64,000 bases of DNA from the NCBI GenBank assembly GCA_036399695.1, contig DASWMP010000345.1, positions 7,169-71,168 on the forward strand, given 5' to 3'. The translations under genes and the position numbers were made by a program. Every line of letters starts with the position of its first letter. The stretch's first letter is position 1. This stretch comes from DASVEE01 sp036399695 (GTDB taxonomy: Bacteria; Acidobacteriota; Thermoanaerobaculia; Gp7-AA8). Positions 52,467 through 61,654 of this stretch are shown here, piece by piece. Under the pieces are notes generated by a model. That model made no database searches, was not told the DNA's origin, and was given only the letters and a program-made list of their open reading frames with translations.

Positions 52467-53273
52467 TCAGCGGAGCTGACACGCGGGACACCAAAACGTC
52501 ACCCTCACATCCCTTCCCTGCTTCGTCATCTCGATCTTCGTGCCGCATTTGCGGCAGGGGAGGGCGCGGCGGGCGTAGACGTAGAGGCGTTGGCCGCGGT
52601 CGAGGCTTCCGGTGGTTTCGCGGCCGCCGTTGCGTTTGTTCACGTTCATCTGCATCACGCGGCGGGCTACGCGCAGGAGCTCGTGGAGCTCTTCGTCCGT
52701 GACGCTTTCGACCTTCCGGAAAGGGCTGATGCCCCGCAGGAAGAGGAGCTCGGATTTGTACTCGTTGCCGATGCCGGAGACGACGCGCTGATTGAGGATC
52801 ACGTCGGCGATCTCTTCGTTGTTGCGGGCGCGGATGCGGCGGACGGCTTCGTCCGCGTCGAACGTTTCGCCGAGGAGATCGGGGCCGATCAGACGGAGAT
52901 CGTCCTGCCGGGCCAGCGAGCGCGCGTCGTGGAACTCGGCCACCGGCACGTTGAAGGCGACGGCGACGAAGTCCTCCGTCGCCAGGACGATGCGCATGTC
53001 GCTGCGCGGCTTCCGCCACCGCTCCCCCGGACGGTAGATGTGCCACGAGCCGTTCATGCGCATGTGGGTGTGCAGATGCAGATCGCCCGAGAGCTCGATC
53101 AGCAGATTCTTGCCCGCCGCGCCGACGCGCTCGATCGTCCGCCCCGCGAGCGGCGCGTCTTCGTCGATCCGCGCGAGCTGCGGAAACACGGTCTCGAACC
53201 GCGTCACCTGCTTCCCCGCCAGCGCCTTGTGCAGCACCCGCGCGGCGCGGTGGATCGTGTCACCCTCGGGCAT
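52467..53273 (-). CDS. nei: Nei-type DNA glycosylase (endonuclease VIII)
   Basis: Start at ATG 53273 (MPEGDTIHRAARVLHK, 268 aa). The start gives the catalytic Pro2-Glu3. A helix-two-turn-helix (VILNQRVVSGIGNEYKSELLFL) and a C-terminal zinc finger (CRKCGTKIEMTKQGR ... CPACQ) complete the Nei/Fpg fold. It removes oxidised bases. It overlaps the SgcJ-like gene by 14 bp, and that gene follows lhr; lhr and nei are also neighbours in mycobacteria. Function is well supported. Confidence 0.93.
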   Translation of the reverse strand: MPEGDTIHRAARVLHKALAGKQVTRFETVFPQLARIDEDAPLAGRTIERVGAAGKNLLIELSGDLHLHTHMRMNGSWHIYRPGERWRKPRSDMRIVLATEDFVAVAFNVPVAEFHDARSLARQDDLRLIGPDLLGETFDADEAVRRIRARNNEEIADVILNQRVVSGIGNEYKSELLFLRGISPFRKVESVTDEELHELLRVARRVMQMNVNKRNGGRETTGSLDRGQRLYVYARRALPCRKCGTKIEMTKQGRDVRVTFWCPACQLR

Positions 53274-53652
53274 GGAACGTCGGGTGGAGCGACAGGAACC
53301 GCCAGCCGCCCTCCTCCTGCACCAGCACGGCATTGATGCGATGCGCCAGCGCGTAGCGTTTGCCGTTCGGCGCCAGAGCGCCGTCGATCACCGCGTCCGC
53401 TTCGACGACGACGGTGGCGTCGGACAACTCCCGCATTTGTATCGAGTCGACGCGGTACGTGCTCTCCCGCATCGTCTCCTCATGCTCCCGCCCCAGCAGC
53501 GCCGCCACCCCCTCCCGCCCGCTGGCGAACCGCCCCCACGGGTCCACCGCGCTCCCCTGCGCGGACCAGCACGCCGCCATCCGCGCAAGATCATGCGCGT
53601 TCCAGGCAGCAGAGAATTCGTCGAAAGCGGCGCGGATCTCGGGTTCGGTCAT
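53260..53652 (-). CDS. SgcJ/EcaC-like NTF2-fold protein
   Basis: Start at ATG 53652 (130 aa; AAAGGAG upstream). The pattern EIRAAFDEFSAAWNAHDLARMAACWS, VVVEADAVIDG, LAHRINAVLVQEEGGWRFLSLHPT is the NTF2-like or DUF4440 type (SgcJ/EcaC). These are small dimeric cone-fold proteins, often of unknown role. It overlaps nei by 14 bp. Confidence 0.85.
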   Translation of the reverse strand: MTEPEIRAAFDEFSAAWNAHDLARMAACWSAQGSAVDPWGRFASGREGVAALLGREHEETMRESTYRVDSIQMRELSDATVVVEADAVIDGALAPNGKRYALAHRINAVLVQEEGGWRFLSLHPTFHARG

Positions 53653-53672
53653 GCGGCTCCTTTGATGATCTC

Positions 53673-53746
53673 GGAGTGCGGTGGCGGACGGACGCCACCG
53701 CTCGTTTACACGTGTAGCAGTGCGGTGGCGTTCGCCACCGCACTCC
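53673..53746. repeat. double hairpin, GGAGTGCGGTGGCG family
   Basis: GGAGTGCGGTGGCG (53673-53686) with GCCACCGC, then AGTGCGGTGGCG / CGCCACCGCACT in the second hairpin ending at 53746. Between the lhr stop (53762) and the start of the SgcJ-like gene. Confidence 0.85.
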
Positions 53747-53761
53747 AAGAAGCGTCGTTTT

Positions 53762-56700
53762 CTACCCCGCCCTCAATTGATACCCCATTGCCGTGGGCAC
53801 GAAACCCTCTTCCGCCAGAAATGGGGCCAGCGGGCTTCTGGCCACCGGTTCATCGTTCACGTCCACGATCAGCAGCGCCCGGCGGTGCCGCTCTCGCACG
53901 AGCGACGCCAGCGCCTTCGCCACCTCTTTCGCCACGCAGGAGCGCAGCGGCTCGTCTTCCGGCAGGAACAGCGACACCTGCTTCTCACCGCGGCTTACGT
54001 ACGCGGACATCATCCCGTTGACCAGCACCACGTGCGTGCCGACCGTGCGCGAGAGCCTCTCGGCCGTCTCCGGCCACTTGACGATCGTGCCGTAGGGATT
54101 CGCCGGGTCCGTCGAGGCCAGCATCACCGTCTCCGGCGTATCCGGCTCGTCGCGGAAACCGCGCAGCAGGTCGATGGCGCCGGCGGAGGTGAACTGCGTC
54201 GCGCCGAGGCCGGCGACGAAGTAGCCGCGGCGGATGCGTCCCGCTTCCTCCAGCGCCTTGAGGATCGGATAGACGGCGCTGAAGCCGCCGGCGATCCCTT
54301 CCGCGCCCGGCGCTTCGCGCGTCACGAGCCCGTAGCGATTGAGGAGCTGCTGCGCGACAGCGGTGGCGTGCTGCGTCTCGTTCGCCGCCGCCGTGCCGAC
54401 CAGCGACCAGCGTCCCTGCGTCGACGCCGGGGCTACGCGGCGCGAGCGGAAGCCGGTCGCGCGCGGCTGCTTCGGCCGCGTGAAAGCGCGCAGCGCGTGG
54501 AACGTGTCGTTCGTGACCACGCCCTTCCAGACCAGGCTCCAGAGCGCGTCGACCAGCTCCGCCGGGAACCCGCCGACGGCGAGCTGCATCTGCGCGAAGA
54601 ACGTGGCGCCCGAGGTGCGCAGATGCTCGACGATCTTCGTCTCCAGCTCCGTGAGGCCGGTTGGGCGGTTGGCGGTTGGGCGGTTGGGCGGAGGAGTGCC
54701 GACGGCGCCGCTGTTTGCCTCTGCCCAACCGCCCAACTGCCCAACCGCCCAACTGCTCCGATGCAGCATCGGCAGGTGATCCGTCAGGTACACGGCGATC
54801 CGGCCATCGCGCTCGCCCAGCGGCTCGACGCCGACCCAGACGATCTCGCCGGCAGTGCTGAGGGTGTCGAGGTCCGACGGCTTGTAGTCCTCGAGGCGCG
54901 CGTCGAGGATCTCCGTCTCGAAGATCGAGGCCGCCATCGGATAGCCCTGCAGCGTCTCGATCGTCTCGAGCAGCGCGTCGAGGCCGCGACGCTTGCGGAT
55001 GGCGTGCTGCCAGTGCGTGAACAGCCGCGCCAGCGCCGGCTGGTCGACCGGCTCCGCTTCCTTGCGCAGCTTGGCCAGCGCGCGGCGGCGGATGATGCGC
55101 AGCACGTCGGACTCGACCCACTCCCGCTGCGTGCCGCCCGGGCGGAAGTCCCCTTCGATGAGGCGTCCGCGCTCGACGAACTTCGCCAGCGTCGTGTTCA
55201 CCACCGCCACGCCGAGGCCGTAGCGGCCCGCCAGCTCGGCCGGCGTGAAGGGGCCGTGGCTGCGCGCGTAGCGGAGCACGAGATCCCCCGTGGCGTCGGC
55301 CACCGGCTGGAGGTAGCGCTCGGCGATGCCCTGCGGAAGCGGGACGCCGAGCGCATCGCGATAGCGGGACGCGTCCTCGATGGCGATGAAGCGTTTGTCG
55401 CGGGCGATCGTCACCTCGATGACGCGCCGCGCCTTCGTCAGCTCCGCGATCGACGGCGGCGCGTCGATGAGCGACCGCGCCGCGATCTCATCGACGCTGA
55501 GATCGCCGAGACGCAACAGCAGGTCGTGAATGCCGTCCGTGCTCTTCGCCTTGCGGTTCTCCACGAGATGCTGCAGCTCGAGCTCCGTCTGCTCGATCGA
55601 ATCGGGATCGAGCAGCTCGCGCAGCTCCGGCTCGCCGAGGAGCTCGCGCAACTGGTTCTGGTCGATCGCCAGCGCCTGCGCGCGGCGTTCGGCCAGCGGC
55701 GCGTCGCCGTCGTAGAGGAAGTTCGCGACGTAGCGGAACAGCACCGCCGAGGCGAACGGCGACGGCTTGAGCGTGTCGGCCGTGACGACGCGGATCTGCC
55801 GCTCCCGGATGCGCCGCATCATGTCCACCAGCGCCGGCACGTCGAACACGTCGCGCAGCACCTCGCGGTACGTCTCGAGAATCATCGGAAACGACCCGAA
55901 GCGCGACGCCACCTGCAGCAGGTCGTACGCCCGTTTGCGCTGCTGCCAGAGCGGCGTGCGGCCCTGCGGGCGGCGGCGCGGCAGCAGCAGCGCGCGGGCC
56001 GCCGCTTCGCGGAACTTCGCCGCGAACATCGACGTCGCGCCGAGCTGGCGCACCACGAGCTGCTCCACCTCGTCCGCATCCGGGATCATCAGCTCCGCGG
56101 GGGGCGGCTTCTCGGTCTCGGGGAAACGGATGATGAAGCCGTCGTCCGCCCACATCGTCTCCACGTCGATGGCCAGCTCGTTCCGCACCTTCGCCGCGAC
56201 GGCCATGGCCCACGGCGCGTGAATGCGCCCGCCGAACGGCGAGAGCACGCAGACGCGCCAGTCCCCCAGCTCGTCCGTGACCCGCTCGACCACGACCGTG
56301 CGGTCATCCGGAATCGCGCCGGTGGCCTCGTGCTGATCGTCGAGGTACTGCAGCAGGTTCTGCGCGGCCAGGCGGTCGAGGTCGTGCTTCGCCGTCAGCG
56401 TGCGGATCGCATCCGCCGGCTTTGCGGCGCGCAGCTCGCGCACGAGCCGCCCGATCTCGAAGCCGAACGGCACAGTGCGCTCCGCGGAGTCGGCCTTCCA
56501 GAACGGCATCTTGCCCGGTTGCCCCGGCGCCGGCGTGACGACGACGCGGTCGTGCGTGATCTCTTCGATGCGCCAGGTGGAGGCGCCGAGGACGAACGTC
56601 TCGCCGACCGAGGCCTCGAAGACCATTTCTTCGTCGAGCTCACCGACGCGCGCGCTGGACGTCTTCTCCGCCCCGGCCAGGAAGACGCCGTACAGCCCGC

Positions 56701-58366
56701 GGTCCGGGATCGTGCCGCCGTTCGTGATGGCCACCCGCTTCGCCCCCTGCCGCGCCGTGACGGTGTTGGCCACGCGGTCCCACGTCAGGCGCGGGCGAAG
56801 CTCCGCGAATTCGTCGGAAGGATAGAGCCCGGAGAGCATGTCCAGCACGCCGTCGAACGCGCCGCGGCTCAGCTCCGCGTACGACGCGGCGCGGCGGATG
56901 GCGCCGTACAGATCGTCGACCGGCCAGTCGTCCATCGCCACCATGGCCACGAGGTGCTGGGCCAGGACGTCGAGCGGGTTGCGCGGATAGCGGGTCGGCT
57001 CGATGCTGCCCTCGTGCATGGCCCGCGTCACCGCCGCGCAGGCGACGAGATCGCCCCGGAACTTGGGAAAGATGATGCCGGCGCTGACGGCGCCGACGTG
57101 GTGGCTGGCCCGCCCGATGCGCTGCATCCCGGAAGCAATCGACGGCGGCGACTCGATCTGCACGACGAGGTCGATGGCCCCCATGTCGATCCCCAGCTCG
57201 AGCGACGAGGTGGCCACGAGCGCCGGCAGCCGTCCGGACTTCAGCGCGTCTTCGATCTCCACCCGCTGGGCCCGGGCGATCGACCCGTGATGCGCCTGGA
57301 CGAGCGTCTCGCCGGCCAGCTCGTTGAGCGCCGCCGCCAGCCGCTCCGCAAGCCGCCGCGAGTTGACGAAGATCAGGGTCGAGGTGTGCTCGCGAATCAG
57401 CTCCAGCAGCCGCGGATGAATGGCCGGCCAGATCGACGGCCCCTTGAGCCCCTGCGCCGCCGGCCCGCTCGGGATCTCCGTGGCCTCCCCCACTTTGGCC
57501 ATGTCCTCGACCGGCACTTCCACCCGCAGCGAGAGCTTCTTCTTCTCCTCGGTGTTGATGATGGTGACGGGGCGGAAGCGGGCGCGCGTGGTGTCGGTGA
57601 ATTCCTCCGCAATTTCCTCGGGGGATTCATGGGACCGATGGGACTCATGGGCTTCGCTCGGCCCAGCCATCTCTCCCATAGGTCCCATGGGTCCCATCGT
57701 GGCTTCACACCCGCCGAGAAATCTCGCCACCTCCTCCAGCGGATGCTGCGTCGCCGAGAGGCCGATGCGCTGCGGTGGGACCTCACAGCGCATGGCCAGG
57801 CGCTCCAGCGAGAGGGCCATGTGCGCGCCGCGCTTGTTCGGGACCAGGGCGTGGATCTCGTCGATGATGAGCGTCTCCACGCCGAGCAGCGTCTCCCGGG
57901 CGTTCGAGGTCATCATCAGGTAGAGGGATTCGGGGGTGGTGATGAGGATGTCGGCCGGGTCGCGCAGGAAGCGGGCGCGCTCGCTCTGCGGGGTATCGCC
58001 GGTCCTGATGGCCAGCTCCGGCACGACGAATTCATCCCCTCGGCTGCCCGCGACGTTGGAGATCCCGGCCAAAGGGGCGCGCAAATTGCGCTCGACGTCC
58101 ACAGCCAGCGCTTTCAGGGGTGAGACATAGACGACACGACAACGCTTTTCCTTCGCCGGACGGGGCCGGAACATCAGCCGGTCGAGCGCCCAGAGGAACG
58201 CCGTGAGCGTCTTGCCGCTGCCCGTGGGGGCCGTAATGAGCGTCCATTGGCCGGCCGCGATGGCAGGCCAGCCCAGCGACTGCGCGCGCGTCGGGCCGCT
58301 GAACGAGGAACTGAACCATTCGCGCACAGCGGGATGAAAGGGCTCGAGGGCGTTCTGTTTTTTCAT
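53762..58366 (-). CDS. lhr: Lhr-type ATP-dependent helicase, full-length
   Basis: Start at ATG 58366 (MKKQNALEPFHPAVREW, 1534 aa, near the usual 1500). Walker A APTGSGKT (GKT 51-53), DEIH (169-172) and SATQ mark the DEAD/DEAH helicase; HHGSIARAQRVEIE and QRIGRASH follow in the second RecA fold. A winged-helix part and a long C-terminal region typical of Lhr complete it. Two segments, near 222-250 and near 1203-1236, are low-complexity insertions that match hairpin repeats. A DNA-repair helicase. Confidence 0.95.
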   Translation of the reverse strand: MKKQNALEPFHPAVREWFSSSFSGPTRAQSLGWPAIAAGQWTLITAPTGSGKTLTAFLWALDRLMFRPRPAKEKRCRVVYVSPLKALAVDVERNLRAPLAGISNVAGSRGDEFVVPELAIRTGDTPQSERARFLRDPADILITTPESLYLMMTSNARETLLGVETLIIDEIHALVPNKRGAHMALSLERLAMRCEVPPQRIGLSATQHPLEEVARFLGGCEATMGPMGPMGEMAGPSEAHESHRSHESPEEIAEEFTDTTRARFRPVTIINTEEKKKLSLRVEVPVEDMAKVGEATEIPSGPAAQGLKGPSIWPAIHPRLLELIREHTSTLIFVNSRRLAERLAAALNELAGETLVQAHHGSIARAQRVEIEDALKSGRLPALVATSSLELGIDMGAIDLVVQIESPPSIASGMQRIGRASHHVGAVSAGIIFPKFRGDLVACAAVTRAMHEGSIEPTRYPRNPLDVLAQHLVAMVAMDDWPVDDLYGAIRRAASYAELSRGAFDGVLDMLSGLYPSDEFAELRPRLTWDRVANTVTARQGAKRVAITNGGTIPDRGLYGVFLAGAEKTSSARVGELDEEMVFEASVGETFVLGASTWRIEEITHDRVVVTPAPGQPGKMPFWKADSAERTVPFGFEIGRLVRELRAAKPADAIRTLTAKHDLDRLAAQNLLQYLDDQHEATGAIPDDRTVVVERVTDELGDWRVCVLSPFGGRIHAPWAMAVAAKVRNELAIDVETMWADDGFIIRFPETEKPPPAELMIPDADEVEQLVVRQLGATSMFAAKFREAAARALLLPRRRPQGRTPLWQQRKRAYDLLQVASRFGSFPMILETYREVLRDVFDVPALVDMMRRIRERQIRVVTADTLKPSPFASAVLFRYVANFLYDGDAPLAERRAQALAIDQNQLRELLGEPELRELLDPDSIEQTELELQHLVENRKAKSTDGIHDLLLRLGDLSVDEIAARSLIDAPPSIAELTKARRVIEVTIARDKRFIAIEDASRYRDALGVPLPQGIAERYLQPVADATGDLVLRYARSHGPFTPAELAGRYGLGVAVVNTTLAKFVERGRLIEGDFRPGGTQREWVESDVLRIIRRRALAKLRKEAEPVDQPALARLFTHWQHAIRKRRGLDALLETIETLQGYPMAASIFETEILDARLEDYKPSDLDTLSTAGEIVWVGVEPLGERDGRIAVYLTDHLPMLHRSSWAVGQLGGWAEANSGAVGTPPPNRPTANRPTGLTELETKIVEHLRTSGATFFAQMQLAVGGFPAELVDALWSLVWKGVVTNDTFHALRAFTRPKQPRATGFRSRRVAPASTQGRWSLVGTAAANETQHATAVAQQLLNRYGLVTREAPGAEGIAGGFSAVYPILKALEEAGRIRRGYFVAGLGATQFTSAGAIDLLRGFRDEPDTPETVMLASTDPANPYGTIVKWPETAERLSRTVGTHVVLVNGMMSAYVSRGEKQVSLFLPEDEPLRSCVAKEVAKALASLVRERHRRALLIVDVNDEPVARSPLAPFLAEEGFVPTAMGYQLRAG
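54658..54755. repeat. TTGGGCGG / TTGGCGG hairpin inside lhr
   Basis: Left arm GGTTGGGCGGTTGGCGGTTG and on (54658-54693), right arm CTGCCCAACCGCCCAACTGC and on (54721-54755). On the lhr strand it reads in frame and encodes the low-complexity stretch near residues 1203-1236. Related to the TTGGCRG hairpins outside genes. Confidence 0.88.
57626..57699. repeat. ATGGGACCT-type hairpin inside lhr
   Basis: TCATGGGACCGATGGGACTC (57626-57645) opposed by CTCCCATAGGTCCCATGGG and on. It shares CTCCCATAGGTCCCAT with the hairpin at 41894-41989. In frame within lhr; encodes the low-complexity GPMGPMGEM / HESHRSHES stretch. Confidence 0.88.
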
Positions 58367-58476
58367 CGGGCTGGTGCGGCGATTCAACATACATGTGATG
58401 TGGATCGCTGGACAACATCTCCAGCGACTGCAAGAATAGAAGTCTCCGGCGCGAGTGACAGAGTGAAGGATGGGAG

Positions 58477-59241
58477 ATGCGGCTGAAGGTGCTCGGCGCC
58501 TATGGGGCGTCAGACGCGGAACACAATCTGACCGGGTACCTGCTCGATGATTGGCTCGCCGTCGACGCCGGCACGCTGACCTCGAAGCTTTCGTTCGTCC
58601 AGCAGGCCCGCATCCAGGCTGTGTTCATCACCCACTCGCACGCCGATCACATCCGCGACCTCCCTCACCTCATCCACAACCGCTTCAGCCAGAACGCCCC
58701 GCCGCTGACCATCTTCGCCGCGCGCGAGGTCATGGAGCTGCTGACCACGAACGTCTTCAACGGCATCGTCTGGCCGGACTTCTCGACGCTGATCTCCCCG
58801 ATCACCAACAAGCCGGCCGTCCTCTACCGCTCCCTCGCCAACGGCAAGAAGATGACGTTCAACGACGTCACGCTCACCGCCGTCCCGGTCGACCACCACA
58901 TCCCCGCCTCCGGCGTCATCATCGAAATGGGCGGCCAGACCATCACCTTCACCGGCGATACCGGCCCGACCCAGGAGATCTGGAAGCGCACCAACAAGTG
59001 CCAGAACGTGGTGGCCGTCGTGACCGAAGCCTCGTTCCCGAACGACCAGCAGTCCCTCGCCGACGAGACCGCGCACCTCTCGCCGCAGACGTTCGGCGAA
59101 GAGCTGAAGAAGATCGACGTCGACGCCCCCGTCTACGCCTCCCACCGCAAGATCCCCTACGAGCGCGACATCGAGTCGCAGATCCGCAACCTCCGCGACC
59201 GCCGCGCCCGGGTGCTGCTCGAGAAGAACTACACGCTGTAA
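58477..59241 (+). CDS. MBL-fold hydrolase, cyclic-nucleotide phosphodiesterase-like
   Basis: 254 aa; GGATGGGAG precedes the ATG. HSHADH is the metallo-beta-lactamase metal motif, with further ligands in AVPVDHHIP, FTGDTG and ASHRKIPY. The insert PLTIFAAREVMELLTTNVF fits the class II cAMP phosphodiesterase group. It diverges from lhr. Confidence 0.88.
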   Translation: MRLKVLGAYGASDAEHNLTGYLLDDWLAVDAGTLTSKLSFVQQARIQAVFITHSHADHIRDLPHLIHNRFSQNAPPLTIFAAREVMELLTTNVFNGIVWPDFSTLISPITNKPAVLYRSLANGKKMTFNDVTLTAVPVDHHIPASGVIIEMGGQTITFTGDTGPTQEIWKRTNKCQNVVAVVTEASFPNDQQSLADETAHLSPQTFGEELKKIDVDAPVYASHRKIPYERDIESQIRNLRDRRARVLLEKNYTL

Positions 59242-59294
59242 CCCCCCCCGGAGTGGAAGACGGACAATCCTGTCCGTCACGCGAGCACGCACGC

Positions 59295-59330
59295 AAAAAA
59301 AGCGGACGCGCCCCCTCGGACGCGCCCGCT
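59295..59330 (-). terminator. rho-independent terminator after the 59355-59948 gene
   Basis: On the minus strand a 13-bp stem (two G-U pairs, AGCGGGCGCGTCC type) with a 4-nt loop is followed by seven T (the AAAAAAA at 59295-59301 on the plus strand). It lies 25 bp past the stop. Confidence 0.85.
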
Positions 59331-59354
59331 CCACTACACGGCAGAATCACCCTG

Positions 59355-59948
59355 CTACGCCACGTTCACGTCAGCAACAACCTGCGCCGCAGCCTGCGCC
59401 GCCGCGTTCTTCGCCGCCTTGCGCGCCGCCCGCACCTCCGCCGACGGCACCTTCCCCAGCACACGGCGCATCCCGGCCACATGCGGCGCCAGTGCCGCAT
59501 ACTCCGGCCGCTTCGCCAGACGCTTCGCATGGGCGTAGATCCCCAGCGCCTCGCTGCCGGCCTGGTTCCGCGCCGCCACGACGCTGTAGCGGACGAACTT
59601 CGTCAACGCCTCCAGCTCCTCCAGCAACGGCGTGTACGCCACCGCATAGCTCATCAGGTCGCGCATCTCGGCAGCGCCGCCTGCTTGTGCGCGCGTCAAG
59701 GCCTCCGGGTTCGCCACCGTCATCACCGCCGCAAGCTCGATGAAATCGGGCGGCACGGACGCCGCCGACGTCAACCGGCTGGTGGCGTCCGGCGTCGGCG
59801 GGATCGCGAAACGGGGAATGGCCCCGCGCATCTTGCGCAGCTCCTCGAGCCGGGCCAGCGCCCCCTCGGTGTACGACGTCCCGACCGGTTCCAGTTCAAC
59901 TGCCGCCGCGGACACAACTTTTTCCACACTCGTATTGTTGGTGCTCAT
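59355..59948 (-). CDS. helical hypothetical protein
   Basis: Start at ATG 59948 (MSTNNTSVEK, 197 aa; AGGAGG upstream). Mostly alpha-helical and Ala-rich (DFIELAAVMTVANPEALTRAQAGGAAEMRDLMSYAVAYTPLLEELEAL), with a basic, Ala-rich C-terminal tail (EVRAARKAAKNAAAQAAAQ). No known family. A T-tract terminator follows. The upstream gene (59986-60669) ends 37 bp away and may be co-transcribed. Confidence 0.7.
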   Translation of the reverse strand: MSTNNTSVEKVVSAAAVELEPVGTSYTEGALARLEELRKMRGAIPRFAIPPTPDATSRLTSAASVPPDFIELAAVMTVANPEALTRAQAGGAAEMRDLMSYAVAYTPLLEELEALTKFVRYSVVAARNQAGSEALGIYAHAKRLAKRPEYAALAPHVAGMRRVLGKVPSAEVRAARKAAKNAAAQAAAQVVADVNVA

Positions 59949-59985
59949 GAGAGCCCTCCTGTTTGTTCGTTCGATAAGCCGATGG

Positions 59986-60669
59986 TTAGAACGGGCAGAT
60001 CGAAGAAAGAGGAGGCGCGCGTCCCTGCGAAGCACGACGCGGAACACTGACAGCGGCCGGGCGTGGAGCCCTTCGCCGTCTCTCGAGCACTACGGAAATG
60101 CGGTCCGCCACCCGCGGCTCCCGGGCCACGAGGAAAGCACGGATGAAGGTGGGGCGGGGCGCGAGGATGATGCGCGGCCGGCGAACGTTCTCCCGCTCCG
60201 GCACCAGCACACCCGAGCGAAGCCCCTGCAGCACGTTCTCATGGAACGTGTAGATCGATCCCGCCGCGGCTTCGAGCGACTGCGACATGGCCACCCAGCG
60301 CTGCGTAGCCTCCAGCAACAGCACCGGCGCGCCGGCACCCGTTTGCGGCTCCGCCTGGAGGCAGGCAGCAGTGGCCGCGAGTTCCCGAGCCGCATACGCC
60401 AGACGTGCCGACGCGAGCGCCAGACGCCCCTCGGCATGCTGGAGCTTGCGCGAGCTGTCGAGCGGCCGGCGCGTCAACCCGCGCGCTGATTTGGCTGCCG
60501 TGGCCAGACTCCCGTTCAGCAGCCGCACCGAAGCATCCAGCGCCCGCTGCACCCGCTTGAACGGACGCACCCATCCCGCACGCCGTTCGCCCTCGGGGCG
60601 ACGACCTTCCCGGCAAGAGCCGGAAGCGCCCTTCGGCGCGCGTGCATGGATCGCCTTGTTCACGTTCAA
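59986..60669 (-). CDS. hypothetical basic helical protein
   Basis: Start about TTG 60669 (or GTG 60663) with GAGGATGG just upstream; 227 aa. The chain is basic and helical (FKRVQRALDASVRLLNGSL, KLQHAEGRLALASARLAYAARELAATAACL) with a Pro/Arg-rich C-terminus. The frame is open upstream into the 21-bp array but no start signal supports reading it. Family unknown. Confidence 0.55.
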   Translation of the reverse strand: MNVNKAIHARAPKGASGSCREGRRPEGERRAGWVRPFKRVQRALDASVRLLNGSLATAAKSARGLTRRPLDSSRKLQHAEGRLALASARLAYAARELAATAACLQAEPQTGAGAPVLLLEATQRWVAMSQSLEAAAGSIYTFHENVLQGLRSGVLVPERENVRRPRIILAPRPTFIRAFLVAREPRVADRISVVLERRRRAPRPAAVSVPRRASQGRAPPLSSICPF

Positions 60670-60776
60670 ACCATCCTCAATTGTCAGCGTTGAGACAAAT
60701 ATAGCTCGATGCGCTCGGCGATAGCAACACAAATTTTCGGATTCCCATGGCCCGCCCGTCTCGCACGCCGCTAGTG

Positions 60777-61091
60777 CGGAACCGGACAATCCGGTGCATG
60801 AACCGGGAAATCCAGTGCGTGAACCGGGAAATCCAGTGGATGAACCGGGAAATCCAGTGCGTGAACCGGGAAATCCAGTGCGTGAACCGGGAAATCCACT
60901 GCGTGAACCGGGAAATCCAGTGCGTGAACCGGGAATCCAGTGCGCGAGCCGGGAAATCCAGTGCGCGAGCCGGGAAATCCAGTACGTGAGCCGGGAAATC
61001 CAGTACGTGAACCGGGAAATCCGGTGCGTGAACCGGGAAATCCAGTGCGTGAACCGGGAAATCCAGTGCGTGAACCGGGAAATCCGGTCAC
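60777..61091. repeat. 21-bp tandem array, 14 units
   Basis: Units begin TGAACCGGGAAATCC and end AGTGCG; 14 units from 60799 to 61091 (one is 20 bp) after one diverged unit. Differences between units are single bases (CGAGCC, TGAGCC, CCGGTGCG, GTACG). There are no spacers, so it is not CRISPR. The 60670-61140 gap holds nothing else. Confidence 0.95.
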
Positions 61092-61140
61092 CGCTGACGG
61101 AAACGCGCAACACCGGCCGCACGTCTAGCGCGAAGCATCC

Positions 61141-61596
61141 TCACGGCCACCGCATCCCTGCCGTGAAGCCCTCGACGTGCCGCCCGAACTCCTCCGCCCC
61201 CGCCGACGCCACCCCTTCCAGCTCCGCCGTCAGCACGGCCCCGACCGAGGTCCCCTCGCGCCGCGCCAGGTAGCGCAACATCTCCCGCAGATACCGCGGC
61301 ACGCGCGCGCGCAGCTCCACGAGCCGCACCGCCTCCGGCAACACCGCCGCCGCATCAGCCCCGAGCGCCGCCTCGATCACCGCGAGCCCCCACCGCTCCA
61401 CGGCCAGGGCCATCATCTCCTCCCGCGCCACCCGCTGCCCGAGGGGCGTCGAAACCGCTACAATCGCTCCATTCGCAACCTCCCGCTTCAACTCCGGCAA
61501 TGACAACCCCAACAACCCCGCCGCGGTCAAAAGAGCAAAGGAAGGACGAGGAGAAAGAAAGATGTGGCGAATGTCGGAACGGGAGTTGTGGGACAA
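61141..61596 (-). CDS. hypothetical protein with putative DNA-binding N-terminus
   Basis: 151 aa from TTG 61596, selected by AGAGGAGGG five bases upstream. The N-terminal half (ALLTAAGLLGLSLPELKREVANGAIVAV, VAREEMMALAVERWG) has the helix-turn-helix pattern of MerR/excisionase-like folds; the rest is helical (LVELRARVPRYLREMLRYLARREG). It diverges from the XRE regulator. Possibly the regulator of the adjacent genes. Confidence 0.6.
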   Translation of the reverse strand: MSHNSRSDIRHIFLSPRPSFALLTAAGLLGLSLPELKREVANGAIVAVSTPLGQRVAREEMMALAVERWGLAVIEAALGADAAAVLPEAVRLVELRARVPRYLREMLRYLARREGTSVGAVLTAELEGVASAGAEEFGRHVEGFTAGMRWP

Positions 61597-61654
61597 GTTA
61601 ACCCTCCTCTGACGCTGTCGATGTTAAATCAAACGATAAGTCGCCAGCAACGCG

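Noticed and set aside
60777..61091. Possible CRISPR array
   Set aside because: The 21-bp units follow each other directly; there are no unique spacers and no cas genes.
59986..61122. Long ORF reading the 21-bp array as a 7-residue protein repeat fused to the downstream gene
   Set aside because: A 21-bp period keeps several frames open by itself. A ribosome site lies near 60669, after the array, and none precedes the long reading.
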